A stretch of 47,132 nucleotides of DNA from Micromonospora tarensis (GTDB taxonomy: Bacteria > Actinomycetota > Actinomycetes > Mycobacteriales > Micromonosporaceae). Where the stretch lies: contig NZ_JAEVHL010000024.1 in NCBI RefSeq assembly GCF_016803395.1, positions 1 through 47,132 of the forward strand, in the 5' to 3' direction. The position numbers were made by a program, and so were the translations under genes. Within the stretch, counting starts at the first letter, position 1. The number at the start of each line of letters is the position of its first letter. Below the pieces are notes generated by a model. The model ran no database searches, was not told the origin of the DNA, and saw only the letters and a list, made by a program, of their open reading frames with translations. Below are positions 16,824-26,960 of the stretch, one piece after another.

Positions 16824-18966
16824 GTGGACTTTCCGGAGCTGGCCGCCCGCACCCGCCGGTTCAGCCACGGCGCGCCACGCGCTGTCTCGGTGGCCGAGGA
16901 CGGCTCCCGGGTGATCTTCCTACGCTCCGCCGGTCCCGAGGATCCGGCGGACGCGCTCTGGCTGCTGGACGTCGACACCGCCGAGGAGCGGTTGGTGGCC
17001 GACCCGGCCGCTCTGCTGGGCGAGGAGGGGGACGTCAGGTCGCTCAGCCCCGGTGAACGCGCACTGCGCGAGCGGCTGCGGCTCAGCGCCGACGGCATCG
17101 GCTCGTACGCGCTGGACGCGGCCGGCCGGGTGGCGGCGTTCGCGCTGGCCGGACGGTTGTTCCGGGCCGATCTGGTGCACGGCGACGTGGTGGAGGTGGC
17201 CACGTCGGCCCGGTGCTGGACCCTCGTCCGGACCCGAACGGGCAACGGCTGGCGTACGTGACCGACGCGGCCGACGGTGTGCGCCGAGGCGAGCTGCGGG
17301 TGATCGACGCCGACGGCACCGACACCCTGTTGGCCGGTGAGGACGCCGGGGTGAGCTGGGGGCTGGCCGAGCACATCGCGGCGGAGGAGTTCGGCCGGTT
17401 CCGGGGCTACTGGTGGGGGCCGGACGGTCGCTCGGTGCTCGCCGCCCGGGTCGACGAGTCCCGCCTGGAGCGCTGGCACCTGCACGACCCGGCCGACCCG
17501 GCCAGCGTGCCGACCGCTGTCGCGTACCCCCGGGCCGGTGGCCCGAACGCGGAGGTCAGCCTGCACCTGCTGGACCTTGACGACGGCTGGGTCGACGTGC
17601 ACTGGGACCGGGAGACCTACCCGTACCTGACCGGGGTCAGCTGGGGTGAGGGCAGCCCGCTGATCACCGTGCTGCGCCGGTCGCAGCAGCACGGGCTGGT
17701 CCTGGCGGTGGACCCTCGGACGGGCGAGACGCAGGTGCACGCCGAGCTGGCCGACCCGCGCTGGGTCGAGCCGATCACCGGCACGCCGGCCCACCTGCCG
17801 GATGGCCGGGTGCTGGTCGGCGGGGAGTTGGCGCACGACGGGTACGACGCGCGGTGCCTGTTCGCCGACGGCACCCTGCTCACCCCGCCGTCGCTGTACG
17901 TGCGGCGGTGGTGGGTCGGCTGCCGTCCGCCGCCGGCCCGGCCGACCTGCTGGTGGAGGCGAGCGACGGCGAGCCGAGCGAGCGGCACCTGTTCCGGGTC
18001 CGTACCACCATCGGCGGTGGGGTGGACGCGCGCCGGCTCACCACCGACTCGGGCTGGCACACGGCCGCCGTGGGCGGGGACACCGTCGCGGTCGGGGTCG
18101 CGTCGCTGGACCACGCCGGGGTGCGCTGGACGGTGCGCCGGGGCGATCAGGAGCTCGCCGAGCTGCGGTCGTTCGCCGCCACCCCGCCGTATTCTCCGCT
18201 GCCGCTGCTGGAACGGGTGACCGACCGCCGGCTCCCGGCCGCGGTGCTCTACCCGGACAACCACGTGACGGGCCGGCGGCTGCCGGTGCTGCTGGACATC
18301 TACGGCGGACCGGGGCACCAGGAGGTGGTGGCCGCCCGGGCGGCCTGGTTGGAACGGCAGTGGTGGGCCGACGCCGGGTTCGCGGTGGTCACCATCGACA
18401 ACCGGGGTACGCCGGGGGTGGCGCCGTCGTTCGAGAAGGCGATCCACCGGCGGATGGCCGATGTGATCCTGACCGACCAGATCGACGCGCTGAGCGCGCT
18501 CGCCGCCAAGCATCCGGACCTGGACCTGGGCCGGGTGGGGGTGCGCGGTTGGTCGTTCGGGGGGTGGCTGGCCGGGTTGGCGGTGCTGCGCCATCCTGAG
18601 CTCTTCCGGTGTGGCATCGCCGGTGCGCCGGTGACCGACTGGACGCTGTACGACACCGCGTACACCGAGCGTTATCTGGGGTTGCCGGAGGACGGCATGG
18701 ACGTCTACGCGCACCATTCGCTCGTCGAGTTGGCCGCCGAGCCGGTCACCGGCCCGGACCAGGCCCGCCCGTTACTGCTGGTGCACGGTCTGGCCGACGA
18801 CAACGTGGTGGCCGCGCACACGCTCCGGCTCTCGGCGGCGCTGCTGGGCTCGGGCCGCCCGCACGCGGTGCTGCCGTTGGGCGGAGCCACCCACCTGGCC
18901 GCGAACGGCACGGCCGAGCGTCTGCTCCCACTGGAGCTGGACTTCCTCCGTACCCATCTGGGGTGA
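16824..18966 (+). pseudogene. S9 family peptidase (dipeptidyl-peptidase IV-like), two frame breaks
   Basis: The repaired reading is about 713 aa: a DPP IV-type beta-propeller followed by an alpha/beta-hydrolase domain. Catalytic Ser lies in RGWSFGGW, Asp in VHGLADDNVV and His in GGATHLA. GGPGHQEV and DNRGTPG are further family motifs. No signal peptide is seen, so it is cytoplasmic. Start GTG 16824 lies seven bases after a TACGAT -10 box (16811-16816), suggesting a leaderless mRNA. Near 17210, ACGTCGGCCCGG should read with one more G (TCGGGCCCGG). Near 17912, GTGCGGCGGTGG should read GTGCGGGCGGTGG. Both look like loss of one G. Sequencing error or recent inactivation. Confidence 0.85.
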
Positions 18967-19028
18967 CCGCCCGGGCCGGGGATCCTGGACACCTGCCGTC
19001 AGCCGCGGTCAGACGTCCGCGCGGTCGG

Positions 19029-19898
19029 TCACGCCGGCTCGACGGGCAGCCACAGTTCGCAGGTCGCGGTGCTGAAGTCGGCCGCGCGGTCGAGGATCGC
19101 CACCATCGAGGGGCCGGGTCGCAGTCGCCACGGGTTGGACGGGAACCACTCGGTCGCGGTCGCCGCCCAGGTCGTCTGTAGCGCCTGCGGGTGAGGTCCG
19201 GAGGTGTGGAAGACCGCCCACTGGCCGGCCGGTACCTCGATGGCGTCCAGGTCGTCGGGGACCGGCGTGTCCCGGGACACCGCGACCCCGTGCAGGTAGG
19301 TCAGTTCGCTGCCCTCGGTGGCCTCGGCGTCGACGTCGTCGCTGACCTGGAGCAGCCCGCCGGGTTCGGTGTCGCTGAGGGCCTTGAGCCGGAGATGCTC
19401 CTCTGCTGGCAGCCCGGTGATGTGCCGCTGGATGTGCGGGTTGACGCCCTGGTGGATGAGTGGAACCCGGGCCGCGTGCCCGACCAGCCGGAACGCGGGG
19501 CGGTCGACGATGCGGGTGTTCATGGGGGTGCTCCCTTCGACGGTCAGGCGGAACCTGAGCTGCGGTTGTGTGCGAAGGGGGCCTCCGTGGCGGCGTACCT
19601 CACCGGGGCTGGCACCGTGGACCGCCCGGAACGCACGGCCGAACGCCTCGGTCGAGCCGTATCCGTGCCGGACGGCGATGCTCAGCAGATCGCCCTCGCC
19701 GCGAACGACGTCGGCGGCGGCGACGGTCATCCGGCGTCGGCGCACGTACTCGGAGAGCGGCATTCCGGCCAACGACGAGAACATCCGGCGCAGGTGGTAC
19801 TCGGTCGTGCCGAGCGCCCTGGCCGCCGCGGTGACGTCGAACTCCTCGGTGAGGTGCTCTTCGACCTGGTCGACGAGCTGGTTGAGTGCGGCGATCAC
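19029..19898 (-). CDS. AraC-family transcriptional regulator with GyrI-like effector domain
   Basis: A 289-aa regulator. Residues 1-100 hold two AraC helix-turn-helix motifs (VTAAARALGTTEYHLRRMFSSLAGMPLSEYVRRRR and LLSIAVRHGYGSTEAFGRAFR). The rest is a GyrI/Rob-like small-molecule domain, starting PMNTRIVDRPAFRLVGHAARVPL and ending ATCELWLPVEP. This is the DNA-binding-first order seen in Rob/TetD-type regulators, usually linked to drug or metabolite sensing. GTG 19898 follows GGGAGG. It lies between the S9 peptidase and the ABC importer, separated from the latter by a strong terminator, so it is likely monocistronic. Target unknown. Confidence 0.88.
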   Translation of the reverse strand: MIAALNQLVDQVEEHLTEEFDVTAAARALGTTEYHLRRMFSSLAGMPLSEYVRRRRMTVAAADVVRGEGDLLSIAVRHGYGSTEAFGRAFRAVHGASPGEVRRHGGPLRTQPQLRFRLTVEGSTPMNTRIVDRPAFRLVGHAARVPLIHQGVNPHIQRHITGLPAEEHLRLKALSDTEPGGLLQVSDDVDAEATEGSELTYLHGVAVSRDTPVPDDLDAIEVPAGQWAVFHTSGPHPQALQTTWAATATEWFPSNPWRLRPGPSMVAILDRAADFSTATCELWLPVEPA

Positions 19899-19994
19899 GA
19901 GGCCTCCCTTCGACGTCAAGCCTGACCGAAGGACCCTGCCCGGCACCCGACCGTAGCGGTCCGATCCGATCAGGTGCCCGGCCTCTCCAACGAC

Positions 19995-20039
19995 GACAGG
20001 GGTCCCCTCCCGACGGCGTTGTCGGGAGGGACCCCTGTC
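19995..20039. terminator. Strong intrinsic hairpin after the ABC substrate-binding gene
   Basis: A 19-bp stem with one bulged C (GACAGGGGTCCC.CTCCCGAC against GTCGGGAGGGACCCCTGTC) and a six-base loop GGCGTT. It sits 16 bases beyond the stop of the substrate-binding protein and isolates it from the AraC gene. Confidence 0.85.
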
Positions 20040-20054
20040 TGTCTGCGGTGTGCC

Positions 20055-21797
20055 TTACGGCTTGACGTGCGCGTTGACGAACGACGGGTAGCCGAAGACG
20101 CTGGAGATGAAGATCCCGCCGGCCTTGGACCCGTGCACGTTGTAGGCCACGTCGACGTAGAGCGGCACCACCGGGGCGTGCTCCTTCATGATCCGCTGGT
20201 CGAGCTTGGCCCACTCCGGACCCTGGTCGGCCGGGGGCAGGGCGAGGATGCGGTCCATCTCGGCGTTGATCGCCGGGTCGTTGAAGTAGGACTGGTTGCT
20301 GTTGCCCTCGGCCTTGATGGTGCGACCGTCGTAGAGCACCGGCAGGATCGACGCCCCGCTCGGCCAGTCCGCCGCCCAGTTACCGATGTACAGGTCCCAG
20401 GGGTTGTCCTTCTTCTTGATCTCGTCGAGCTTGGCGTCGTCCGAGATGTTCCGCAGCGTGATCTTGAAGCCGGCGCGCTCCAGGTTGGCCTTGAGCTGGG
20501 CGCCCTGCTGCTGCTCGGTCGAGTTGTCGGCGACACCGAGGACCAGCTCCGGGGTCTGACCGCCGAGCAGCTCCTTGGCCTTGGCGACGTCACCGTTGGG
20601 GCCGGCCGGGTACGCCTCGTACGCCTGGTAGCCGATGGTGGCCGGCGGCATCAGCGTGGTCAGCGGGGCGGCGACGTTCTGGCCACCGAGCGCCTTGACC
20701 ATGCCTTCCCGGTCGATGGCGTAGTTGAGCGCCTGGCGGACCTTGAGGTCCTTGACCCGCTGGTTGTTGATGACGAGCTGGTTGGCGCTCGGCGTCGGGG
20801 AGAGGATGCTGCGCGACTTGAGCGAGGTGTCCCCGGCCACCTTGGCGACCAGCGAGGCGGGCACGGTGTTGAAGGCGAGCGCGCTCTGGTCCGCGCCGTT
20901 GTCGGCGATCACCCGGTTGTTGGCGGCGTCCGCGGTCGGGCCGAAGCTCCAGACGAACTGGTCCGGGTACTGGTGCCGGACCGGGTCGGTGTTCGGGTCC
21001 CAGTTGGGGTTGCGGTCCAGGGTGAGCTGCACGCCGACCTGGTTCTTGGCGACCTTGTACGGGCCGGACGAGAACGGCTGCTTGTCCAGGTCGATGCCGG
21101 TGTCCTTGTCCGCCGGCAGCGGCGCGGTGGTCGGCAGCGAGACAGCGAACGGCAGGTCACAGCGGGGCTTGGCGAACTCGAAGCGCAGCGTCTTGGCGTC
21201 CGGGGTGCTCAGGCCGGGCGGCAGGGACGTCTTGTTCTTCTTGAAGTCCCACTTGGTGTCGAACTGCGGGCTGTCGGCCAGCCACTCCTGGAGGTAGGTC
21301 GGGCCGCCGGAGAGGTCCGGGTCGAAGGAGCGGGCGATGCCGTACGCGATCTCCTTGGAGGTGATCGGTCGGCCGTCCTCGAACTTGACCCCGTCCTTGA
21401 CGGTGAATTCCCAGACCTTGCAGTCGTTGTTGACGTTCTTGCCCGGCGTCTCGGCGAGGTCACCGACGAGGACCAGGCCGCCCTTGCCGTCGTCCTTCCA
21501 GGTGGTGAGGTAGCGAGACCAGAGCGGGTTGGCCATCAGACCGGCGAAGGAGTACGTCCGCTGCGGGTCGAGGTGGGAGATCGGCGACTCCCGGATGACG
21601 CTGAAGGTGCCACCCTTCTGCGCCCCGCTGACCTCGGCCGCCGGACCCTGCGAGTCCTTGGGGTCGGTCGCGATGACCCCGGTCTGCTTCCGCTCGCTGT
21701 CCACGGTGGTGCCCTCGCCCGTGTTCTTCGAGCACGCACCCAATGCCACCACCAGGGCGATCGCGCCGCCTGCGGCAGCCACCACGCGTGGTCTCAT
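20055..21797 (-). CDS. ABC transporter substrate-binding lipoprotein, family 5 (oligopeptide)
   Basis: A 580-aa extracellular solute-binding protein of the OppA/DppA family. The first 22 residues are a lipoprotein signal with lipobox LGAC, so Cys22 is lipidated and the protein is anchored outside the membrane. Family landmarks include YSFAGLMANPLWSRYL, SKEIAYGIARSFDP, FSSGPYKV, VRQALNYAIDREGMVKALGG and VPLYVDVAYNVHGSKAGG. ATG 21797 follows GGAGG. It is last in a five-gene importer cluster, 147 bp after the first permease; this AT-richer gap may hold its own promoter, as is common for binding proteins needed in excess. A strong terminator follows. Confidence 0.92.
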   Translation of the reverse strand: MRPRVVAAAGGAIALVVALGACSKNTGEGTTVDSERKQTGVIATDPKDSQGPAAEVSGAQKGGTFSVIRESPISHLDPQRTYSFAGLMANPLWSRYLTTWKDDGKGGLVLVGDLAETPGKNVNNDCKVWEFTVKDGVKFEDGRPITSKEIAYGIARSFDPDLSGGPTYLQEWLADSPQFDTKWDFKKNKTSLPPGLSTPDAKTLRFEFAKPRCDLPFAVSLPTTAPLPADKDTGIDLDKQPFSSGPYKVAKNQVGVQLTLDRNPNWDPNTDPVRHQYPDQFVWSFGPTADAANNRVIADNGADQSALAFNTVPASLVAKVAGDTSLKSRSILSPTPSANQLVINNQRVKDLKVRQALNYAIDREGMVKALGGQNVAAPLTTLMPPATIGYQAYEAYPAGPNGDVAKAKELLGGQTPELVLGVADNSTEQQQGAQLKANLERAGFKITLRNISDDAKLDEIKKKDNPWDLYIGNWAADWPSGASILPVLYDGRTIKAEGNSNQSYFNDPAINAEMDRILALPPADQGPEWAKLDQRIMKEHAPVVPLYVDVAYNVHGSKAGGIFISSVFGYPSFVNAHVKP

Positions 21798-21944
21798 GAA
21801 GTACCTCCTTCACCCATGTGTCGTGCGGTTTCGTCGGGGCGAGAACCGCCGACGTCCCGAGGATCGTAAGGAAGAAAACCTGCAAGTTGTGTAACAGTTG
21901 TCGATAAATTTCGCCACCGGCCGGGCCCTGGACACCGCCCCTGT

Positions 21945-22931
21945 TCAGCGCAGCCGGACCCGCGGATCGATGGCGGCGTAGAGCAGGTCCACCAGCACGT
22001 TCGCCAGCACCACGAAGACCGCGGCGATCAGCACGGTGGCCATGATGGTGGGAAGGTCACCCGAGCGCACCGCGTCCACCGCCGTACGCCCCAACCCCTG
22101 GATGCCGAACGTCGTCTCGGTGATCACCGTGCCACCGAGCGCCCCACCGACGTCCAGCCCGGCGATGGTGACCACCGGGGTGATCGCCGCGCGCAGCGCG
22201 TGCCGCCCGTACACGGTGGGTTTGGCCAGGCCCTTGGCCCGCGCGGTCCGGACGAAGTCCTCCGACAGCGTCTCCAACATCTGCGCGCGGGACAGCCGCG
22301 CGTAGATGGCCGAGAAGAGGAAGGCCAACGCCACCCAGGCGAGCACCAACCCGCTGGCCCACTTCGCCGGGTTCTCGAACAGGGACGTGTAGCTGGGCAC
22401 CGGCAGCAGCCGCAGGTTGTAGACGAAGACCATCAGCAGCACCGCGCCCACGAAGTAGAGCTGCAACGACGCGCCGGTCAGCGAGAAGCCGATGGCGGCC
22501 CGGTCCAGCCAGGTGCCCCGACGCAGCGCGGAGATCATGCCGAGCCCCACGCCGAGCAGCAACCAGAGGATCGCCGCCGGGATCACGATGCTCAGCGTCA
22601 CCGGCAGCACCCGGGCGATGGTGTCCGAGACGGCCTCGTTGGTGACGTACGACCAGCCCAGGCAGGGCGCGTCGCACCGGCCACCCTGGGCGCTGCCCAG
22701 GTCCCGGCCGGTCACGATGCCCTTCATGTAGCCGGCGTACTGGCTGATCAGCGGGTCGTTCAGGCCCAGGTCGTCGCGGACCCGCTCCAACCGCTCCGGG
22801 TTGCAGTTCTTGGAGCAGATGCTGCTCACCGGGTCGCGCGGCAGGGCGAAGAACATCAGGAAGGTCAACACACTCACCGCGAACAGGGTCAGCGTCGCCG
22901 AGAAGAGTCGCTTGAGCAGAAACCGCGCCAT
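21945..22931 (-). CDS. ABC transporter permease, DppB/OppB type
   Basis: A 328-aa inner-membrane permease. An N-terminal TM (FLLKRLFSATLTLFAVSVLTF) is followed by a periplasmic loop containing two cysteines (CSKNC) and five further TM segments. The EAA-type coupling loop is near residues 225-250 (EDFVRTARAKGLAKPTVYGRHALRAAITPVV). The C-terminal YAAIDPRVRL is typical of DppB. ATG 22931 lies ten bases after the partner permease stop. It pairs with the DppC-type subunit upstream to form the peptide channel. Extra cysteines in the loop (also GGRCDAPCLG) are notable and may form disulfides. Confidence 0.92.
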   Translation of the reverse strand: MARFLLKRLFSATLTLFAVSVLTFLMFFALPRDPVSSICSKNCNPERLERVRDDLGLNDPLISQYAGYMKGIVTGRDLGSAQGGRCDAPCLGWSYVTNEAVSDTIARVLPVTLSIVIPAAILWLLLGVGLGMISALRRGTWLDRAAIGFSLTGASLQLYFVGAVLLMVFVYNLRLLPVPSYTSLFENPAKWASGLVLAWVALAFLFSAIYARLSRAQMLETLSEDFVRTARAKGLAKPTVYGRHALRAAITPVVTIAGLDVGGALGGTVITETTFGIQGLGRTAVDAVRSGDLPTIMATVLIAAVFVVLANVLVDLLYAAIDPRVRLR

Positions 22932-22941
22932 GGGGTACCCC

Positions 22942-23949
22942 CTACCGGGACGACTTCGGGTCGAGCGCGTCCCGCAACGCGTCGCCGAAGAGGTTGAAGG
23001 CGAACACCAGCGCGAAGATCGTGATGCCCGGGAAGAACACGTACGCCGGGTCGGTCTGGAGGTAGTCCAGACTGTCGTAGATCATCCGGCCGAAGCTCGG
23101 CGTCTCGTCACTGAGCCCGACGCCGATGAACGAGAGCGCCGCCTCGCTGGTGATGAACTGCGGCACCGCCAGCGAGAACGACACCAGGATCGGCGCCCAG
23201 ATGTTCGGCAGCAACTGCCGGAAGAGCATGTGTCCCAACCCGGCGCCGCTGGCCTTGGCCGCCTCCACGAACTCCCGCTCGCGCAGCGCGATGACCTGCC
23301 CGCGGACCAGCCGCGCGGTGCCGGTCCAGCCGAAGATGGCGAAGACGGCGATCAGCACACCCACCCCGAAGGCGGACGACACCTGCCCCCGCTCGCCGTA
23401 GAAGCGCAGCGTGATGGCGGGGGTGAGCGCCAGCGCGATGATCAGGAAGGGCATCGCCAGGGTCAGGTCGGTGATCCAGTTGATCACCGCGTCGAGCCAG
23501 CCACCCAGGTAGCCGGCGAGCGTGCCGAGCGCGACGCCGATCGTCGCGGTGATCAGCGCGGCGGCGAGGGCGATGAACAGCGAGGTGCGCAACCCGTAGA
23601 TCAGCCGGACGAAGATGTCCCGGCCCAGCCCCGGCTCCAGCCCGAACCAGTGGTCACCGGTGACGCCGCCGGCGTACCCCAGCGGCATGCCGTTGCCGTC
23701 CAGCAGATTCTGGAACTGCTCCCGCGGCCCGACCCCGTAGGCCATCTCGATCAGCGGGGCGGACAACCCCAACACCATGAAGAACACCAGGAGTACGCCG
23801 CTGACCACTGCCGTCCGGTCACGGCGCAGCCGCAGCCAGGCGAGCTGCCCGGGTGAGCGGCCGACGACGCCCTTGGCCGCCGGACCGTCCCCGTCCGCGC
23901 CGGACTCGATCTCGGCCAGCGCCACACCCTCCACCGGCGACAGACTCAC
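22942..23949 (-). CDS. ABC transporter permease, DppC/OppC type
   Basis: A 335-aa permease with a long cytoplasmic N-terminus, a first TM ([21 protein letters not shown]) and five TM segments in the C-terminal two thirds. The coupling helix appears as [25 protein letters not shown]. The C-terminus [16 protein letters not shown] is the standard DppC ending. GTG 23949 overlaps the ATPase stop as GTGA. Loop residues [22 protein letters not shown] match the OppC N-terminal domain family. Works with the DppB-type permease encoded next. Confidence 0.92.
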   Translation of the reverse strand: MSLSPVEGVALAEIESGADGDGPAAKGVVGRSPGQLAWLRLRRDRTAVVSGVLLVFFMVLGLSAPLIEMAYGVGPREQFQNLLDGNGMPLGYAGGVTGDHWFGLEPGLGRDIFVRLIYGLRTSLFIALAAALITATIGVALGTLAGYLGGWLDAVINWITDLTLAMPFLIIALALTPAITLRFYGERGQVSSAFGVGVLIAVFAIFGWTGTARLVRGQVIALREREFVEAAKASGAGLGHMLFRQLLPNIWAPILVSFSLAVPQFITSEAALSFIGVGLSDETPSFGRMIYDSLDYLQTDPAYVFFPGITIFALVFAFNLFGDALRDALDPKSSR

Positions 23950-25037
23950 GGCCGCACCTCCTCGACGATCGGGGCCGCCGACTCCGCCGACTCCGGACTC
24001 GTGCCGGCCGCTTCCCCTTCGGGACCTGGGCTGGCCGCTTCCCCTTCGGGACCTGAGCTGGCCGCTTCCCCTTCGGGGAAGTGGCACGCGGCGGCCTGGT
24101 TGCCGCCGTCGCGGGGGACCAGCGCGGGCTGCTCGGTGGCGCAGATGTCCTGCGCCTTCCAGCAGCGAGTGCGGAACCGGCAGCCCGAGGGTGGGTCGAG
24201 CGGGGTGGGCACGTCACCGGTCAGCCGGATCCGGCCGGCCGGGCCGAGCTGGGTGACGTCCGGGATCGCCGAGAGCAGCGCCCGGGTGTACGGGTGTTGC
24301 GGGCGCTCGTAGATGTCCGCCCGGTCGCCGATCTCCACGATCCGACCCAGGTACATCACCGCGACCCGCTGGCAGAAGTGCCGGACCACGGCCAGGTCGT
24401 GCGCGATGAACACGAAGGCCAGGCCGAGCTCCCGTTGCAGGTCGCGCAGCAGGTTGACGACCTGGGCCTGGATCGACACGTCCAACGCGCTCACCGGCTC
24501 GTCCGCGACGATCAGCCTGGGCCGCAGGGCCAGCGCCCGGGCGATGCCGATGCGCTGGCGCTGCCCGCCGGAGAACTCGTGCGGGTACCGGTTGTAGTGC
24601 TCCGGGTTCAACCCGACCAGCTCCAGCAACTCCTGCACCCGGGCCTTGATGCCACCCGGCGGCTTGATCCCGTTGACCTGCAACGGCATCGCCACGATCC
24701 GGCCGACGGTGTGCCGGGGGTTCAACGAGGCGTACGGGTCCTGGAAGATGATCTGGAGTTCCTGGCGCAGCGGGCGCAGCTCCCGGCGGCCGGCGTGGGT
24801 GATGTCCCGGCCCGCGAACTCGATGCTGCCGCTGGTCGGCTCCAGCAGTCGCACCAGCATCCGGCCGGTGGTGGTCTTGCCGCAGCCCGACTCCCCCACC
24901 AGGCCGAGCGTCTCGCCCGGACGCACGTCGAAGTCGAGCCCGTCCACCGCCCGCACCAGACCGCTGGCGCGCAGTCCCTGACGTACCGGGAAGTGCTTGG
25001 TCAGCCCGCGTACCCGCAGCAGTGGTTCGTCGGTCAT
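23946..25037 (-). CDS. ABC transporter ATPase, DppF/OppF type, with repeat tail
   Basis: A 363-aa ATP-binding subunit. Walker A is GESGCGKTT near residue 50, the signature FSGGQRQR near 157 and Walker B LIVADEP near 179. The oligopeptide-transporter C-terminal domain has the [14 protein letters not shown] cysteine cluster, which in relatives can bind an iron-sulfur cluster. The last roughly 45 residues are a low-complexity acidic tail with about 2.7 copies of a 9-aa unit ([13 protein letters not shown]), not part of the family. ATG 25037 overlaps the DppD stop (ATGA); its own stop overlaps the next gene (GTGA). Tight coupling implies one transcript. Confidence 0.92.
   Translation of the reverse strand: MTDEPLLRVRGLTKHFPVRQGLRASGLVRAVDGLDFDVRPGETLGLVGESGCGKTTTGRMLVRLLEPTSGSIEFAGRDITHAGRRELRPLRQELQIIFQDPYASLNPRHTVGRIVAMPLQVNGIKPPGGIKARVQELLELVGLNPEHYNRYPHEFSGGQRQRIGIARALALRPRLIVADEPVSALDVSIQAQVVNLLRDLQRELGLAFVFIAHDLAVVRHFCQRVAVMYLGRIVEIGDRADIYERPQHPYTRALLSAIPDVTQLGPAGRIRLTGDVPTPLDPPSGCRFRTRCWKAQDICATEQPALVPRDGGNQAAACHFPEGEAASSGPEGEAASPGPEGEAAGTSPESAESAAPIVEEVRP
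24007..24077 (-). repeat. 27-bp minisatellite in the DppF-type ATPase gene
   Basis: Two 27-bp units (24007-24033, 24034-24060; one difference) plus a 17-bp partial third. It encodes the PEGEAA repeats of the ATPase tail. Same unit length as the mshB repeat but unrelated sequence. Confidence 0.85.
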
Positions 25038-26158
25038 CGGGCCACCCCCACGGATGCGACGTCCTCGGTGTAGAACGCGGTGCGCTCCTCGACGCTCAGG
25101 TGACAGGCGACCAGGTGGCCGTCCGCGCCGGCGTCGCCATCCACGCCGGCCGGGCGCAGCTCGGGCACCTCGCTGCGGGACCGGCTGCCGACCCGGTCCG
25201 CGTACCGGCAGCGCGGGTGGAAGGCGCAGCCGGACGGCAGGTTGATCAGGCTGGGCGGGTTGCCCGGGATGGGCAGCAGGTCCGCGTCCGCGTCGCCGTG
25301 CAGCGACGGCACGCTGGAGAGCAACCCCCAGGTGTACGGGTGTTGCGGCGAACGGAGCACCTGCTCGACGCTGCCCCGCTCGACCGCGCGCCCGCCGTAC
25401 ATGACCAGCACGTCGTCGGCGACCTGGCCGACCACCCCGAGGTCGTGGGTGATCAGGATGATCGCGGAGTGGAACTCGGCCTGGAGGTCGGCGAGCAGGT
25501 CCAGGATCTGCGCCTGCACGGTGACGTCCAGCGCGGTGGTCGGCTCGTCGGCGATCAGCAGTGCCGGGTCGTTGACCAGGGACATCGCGATCATCGCCCG
25601 CTGACGCATGCCGCCGGAGAACTCGTGCGGGTACTGGTCGAAGCGGCGGGCCGGCTGCGGGATGCCCACCCGGTCCAGCATGTCCACCGCCCGCTGGCGG
25701 GCTTCGCGCCGGTTGGCCTTCGGGTGGTGCACCCGGTACGCCTCGGCGATCTGCCGGCCCACCGTGTAGTAGGGGTGCAGCGCCGACAGTGGATCCTGGA
25801 AGATCATCGCCATGTTCCGGCCGCGCAGCCGGCGCACCTCCTCGTCGGGGAGGCCGACCAGCTGCTGACCCTCGACCGAGATCTCCCCGGTGATGGTGGT
25901 CCTTCTGGGGTCGTGCAGGCCGAGGATGGCCAGCGAGGTGACGCTCTTGCCGGAGCCGGACTCACCGACGATGCCGAGGGTGCGGCCCCGCTCGACGGCG
26001 AACGACACCCCGTCGACCGCGCGTACCACCCCGTCGGAGGTGTCGAACCGGACCCGGAGGTCCCGCACCCGCAGGTAGGCGTCCTGGTCGGAGCGTTGTG
26101 CCGGCACGGCGGGTCGGTCGTCCGGCGCACCGGACGGCACCGCTTGCGAGCTGTCCAC
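25034..26158 (-). CDS. ABC transporter ATPase, DppD/OppD type
   Basis: A 374-aa ATPase, first gene of the importer operon. Walker A is GESGSGKS, the signature [15 protein letters not shown] and Walker [13 protein letters not shown], followed by HDLGVV (switch His). The C-terminal oligopeptide domain includes CAFHPRC and a later Cys. About 30 N-terminal residues precede the ABC core ([11 protein letters not shown]). GTG 26158 was chosen because GGGAGG lies at the right distance; GTG 26164 is too close to it. Upstream, 26159-26230 is AT-rich with two similar CTTTGT motifs and probably contains the operon promoter. Substrate is inferred as di- or oligopeptides. Confidence 0.92.
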   Translation of the reverse strand: MDSSQAVPSGAPDDRPAVPAQRSDQDAYLRVRDLRVRFDTSDGVVRAVDGVSFAVERGRTLGIVGESGSGKSVTSLAILGLHDPRRTTITGEISVEGQQLVGLPDEEVRRLRGRNMAMIFQDPLSALHPYYTVGRQIAEAYRVHHPKANRREARQRAVDMLDRVGIPQPARRFDQYPHEFSGGMRQRAMIAMSLVNDPALLIADEPTTALDVTVQAQILDLLADLQAEFHSAIILITHDLGVVGQVADDVLVMYGGRAVERGSVEQVLRSPQHPYTWGLLSSVPSLHGDADADLLPIPGNPPSLINLPSGCAFHPRCRYADRVGSRSRSEVPELRPAGVDGDAGADGHLVACHLSVEERTAFYTEDVASVGVAR

Positions 26159-26375
26159 GGCCACCTCCCTCAGCGACGAAGAGAACTTACAACAAAGTCC
26201 CGAGGGTGAAAATAAGCTACAAAGCCGGCACGTGTCAGCGGGCCCGAGCGTAACGAGTCCGCATCGGCCCCGCACCCCCGTCACCTCGCCCATTCATGGC
26301 CTTGAACGCACTCAGGTGCGATCATTGGACCCGCGACCAGCAGAAGATGTGCCCTGGCACGAGGTGGAGGTGACG

Positions 26376-26960
26376 ATGACCGCGTCGGTGTTCAATCACG
26401 AAGGCCCGTGGACCGAAGAGGAGTACCTCGCCCTCGGCGAGACGCAGCAACGCGTCGAACTCTTCGACGGGAGCCTTCACGTGACCCCAGCCCCCACCCC
26501 ACGGCACCAACGAATCTCCCGCAAGCTCGGCAACATCCTGGAAGCCGCCGCGGAGGCGGCCAATCTTGAGCTGCTGGAGACGGTGAACGTCCGGCTCCGG
26601 CCAGGTCGAATACCGATTCCCGATCTCGTGGTCACCAACGCGATCGATCTCGACGAGCCCAACATCGAGTCAACTGACGTGCGACTGGTCTGCGAGATCA
26701 TCTCGCCAAGCAACGCGTCCACCGACAAAGTCCTCAAGATGCACTACTACGCCGCAGCCGGCATTGAGTGGTATCTGCTGGTGGAGCAGGGGACGGGCGC
26801 CATGCGCCTCTACCAGCGGCAGGGCGGCCACTACGTGGAGCGGGCAACTACGAAGCGCGGCGAGGTTCTGGAACTGACCGAGCGGTCCGGGCCACGATCC
26901 GGCCGGAGGATCTCGTCCCCTGACGGGTGTCGGTCGGCTGGCCTACTGTCGGTCGCATGA
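26376..26960 (+). CDS. Uma2 family (DUF820) endonuclease-like protein, C-terminus frame-shifted
   Basis: A PD-(D/E)XK-fold protein of the Uma2 family, abundant in actinobacteria and cyanobacteria. Visible core: WTEEEYLALG, RVELFDGSLHVTPAP, the catalytic Asp in IPDLVVTNA, Glu in LVCEIISPSNAS and the following KMHYYAAAGIEWYLLVE. ATG 26376 follows GGAGG. The last residues look wrong (ERSGPRSGRRISS). One inserted C near 26883 gives EPVRATIRPEDLVP and a stop at 26923, the normal family ending. As written, the ORF runs to 26960 and overlaps tldD by four bases. Biological role of Uma2 proteins is unclear; no adjacent transposon is seen. Confidence 0.82.
   Translation: MTASVFNHEGPWTEEEYLALGETQQRVELFDGSLHVTPAPTPRHQRISRKLGNILEAAAEAANLELLETVNVRLRPGRIPIPDLVVTNAIDLDEPNIESTDVRLVCEIISPSNASTDKVLKMHYYAAAGIEWYLLVEQGTGAMRLYQRQGGHYVERATTKRGEVLELTERSGPRSGRRISSPDGCRSAGLLSVA

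Noticed and set aside
16824..18966. Programmed ribosomal frameshifting in the S9 peptidase
   Set aside because: The two sites lack a common slippery sequence or downstream pseudoknot and resemble the one-base losses seen in other genes; error or decay is simpler.
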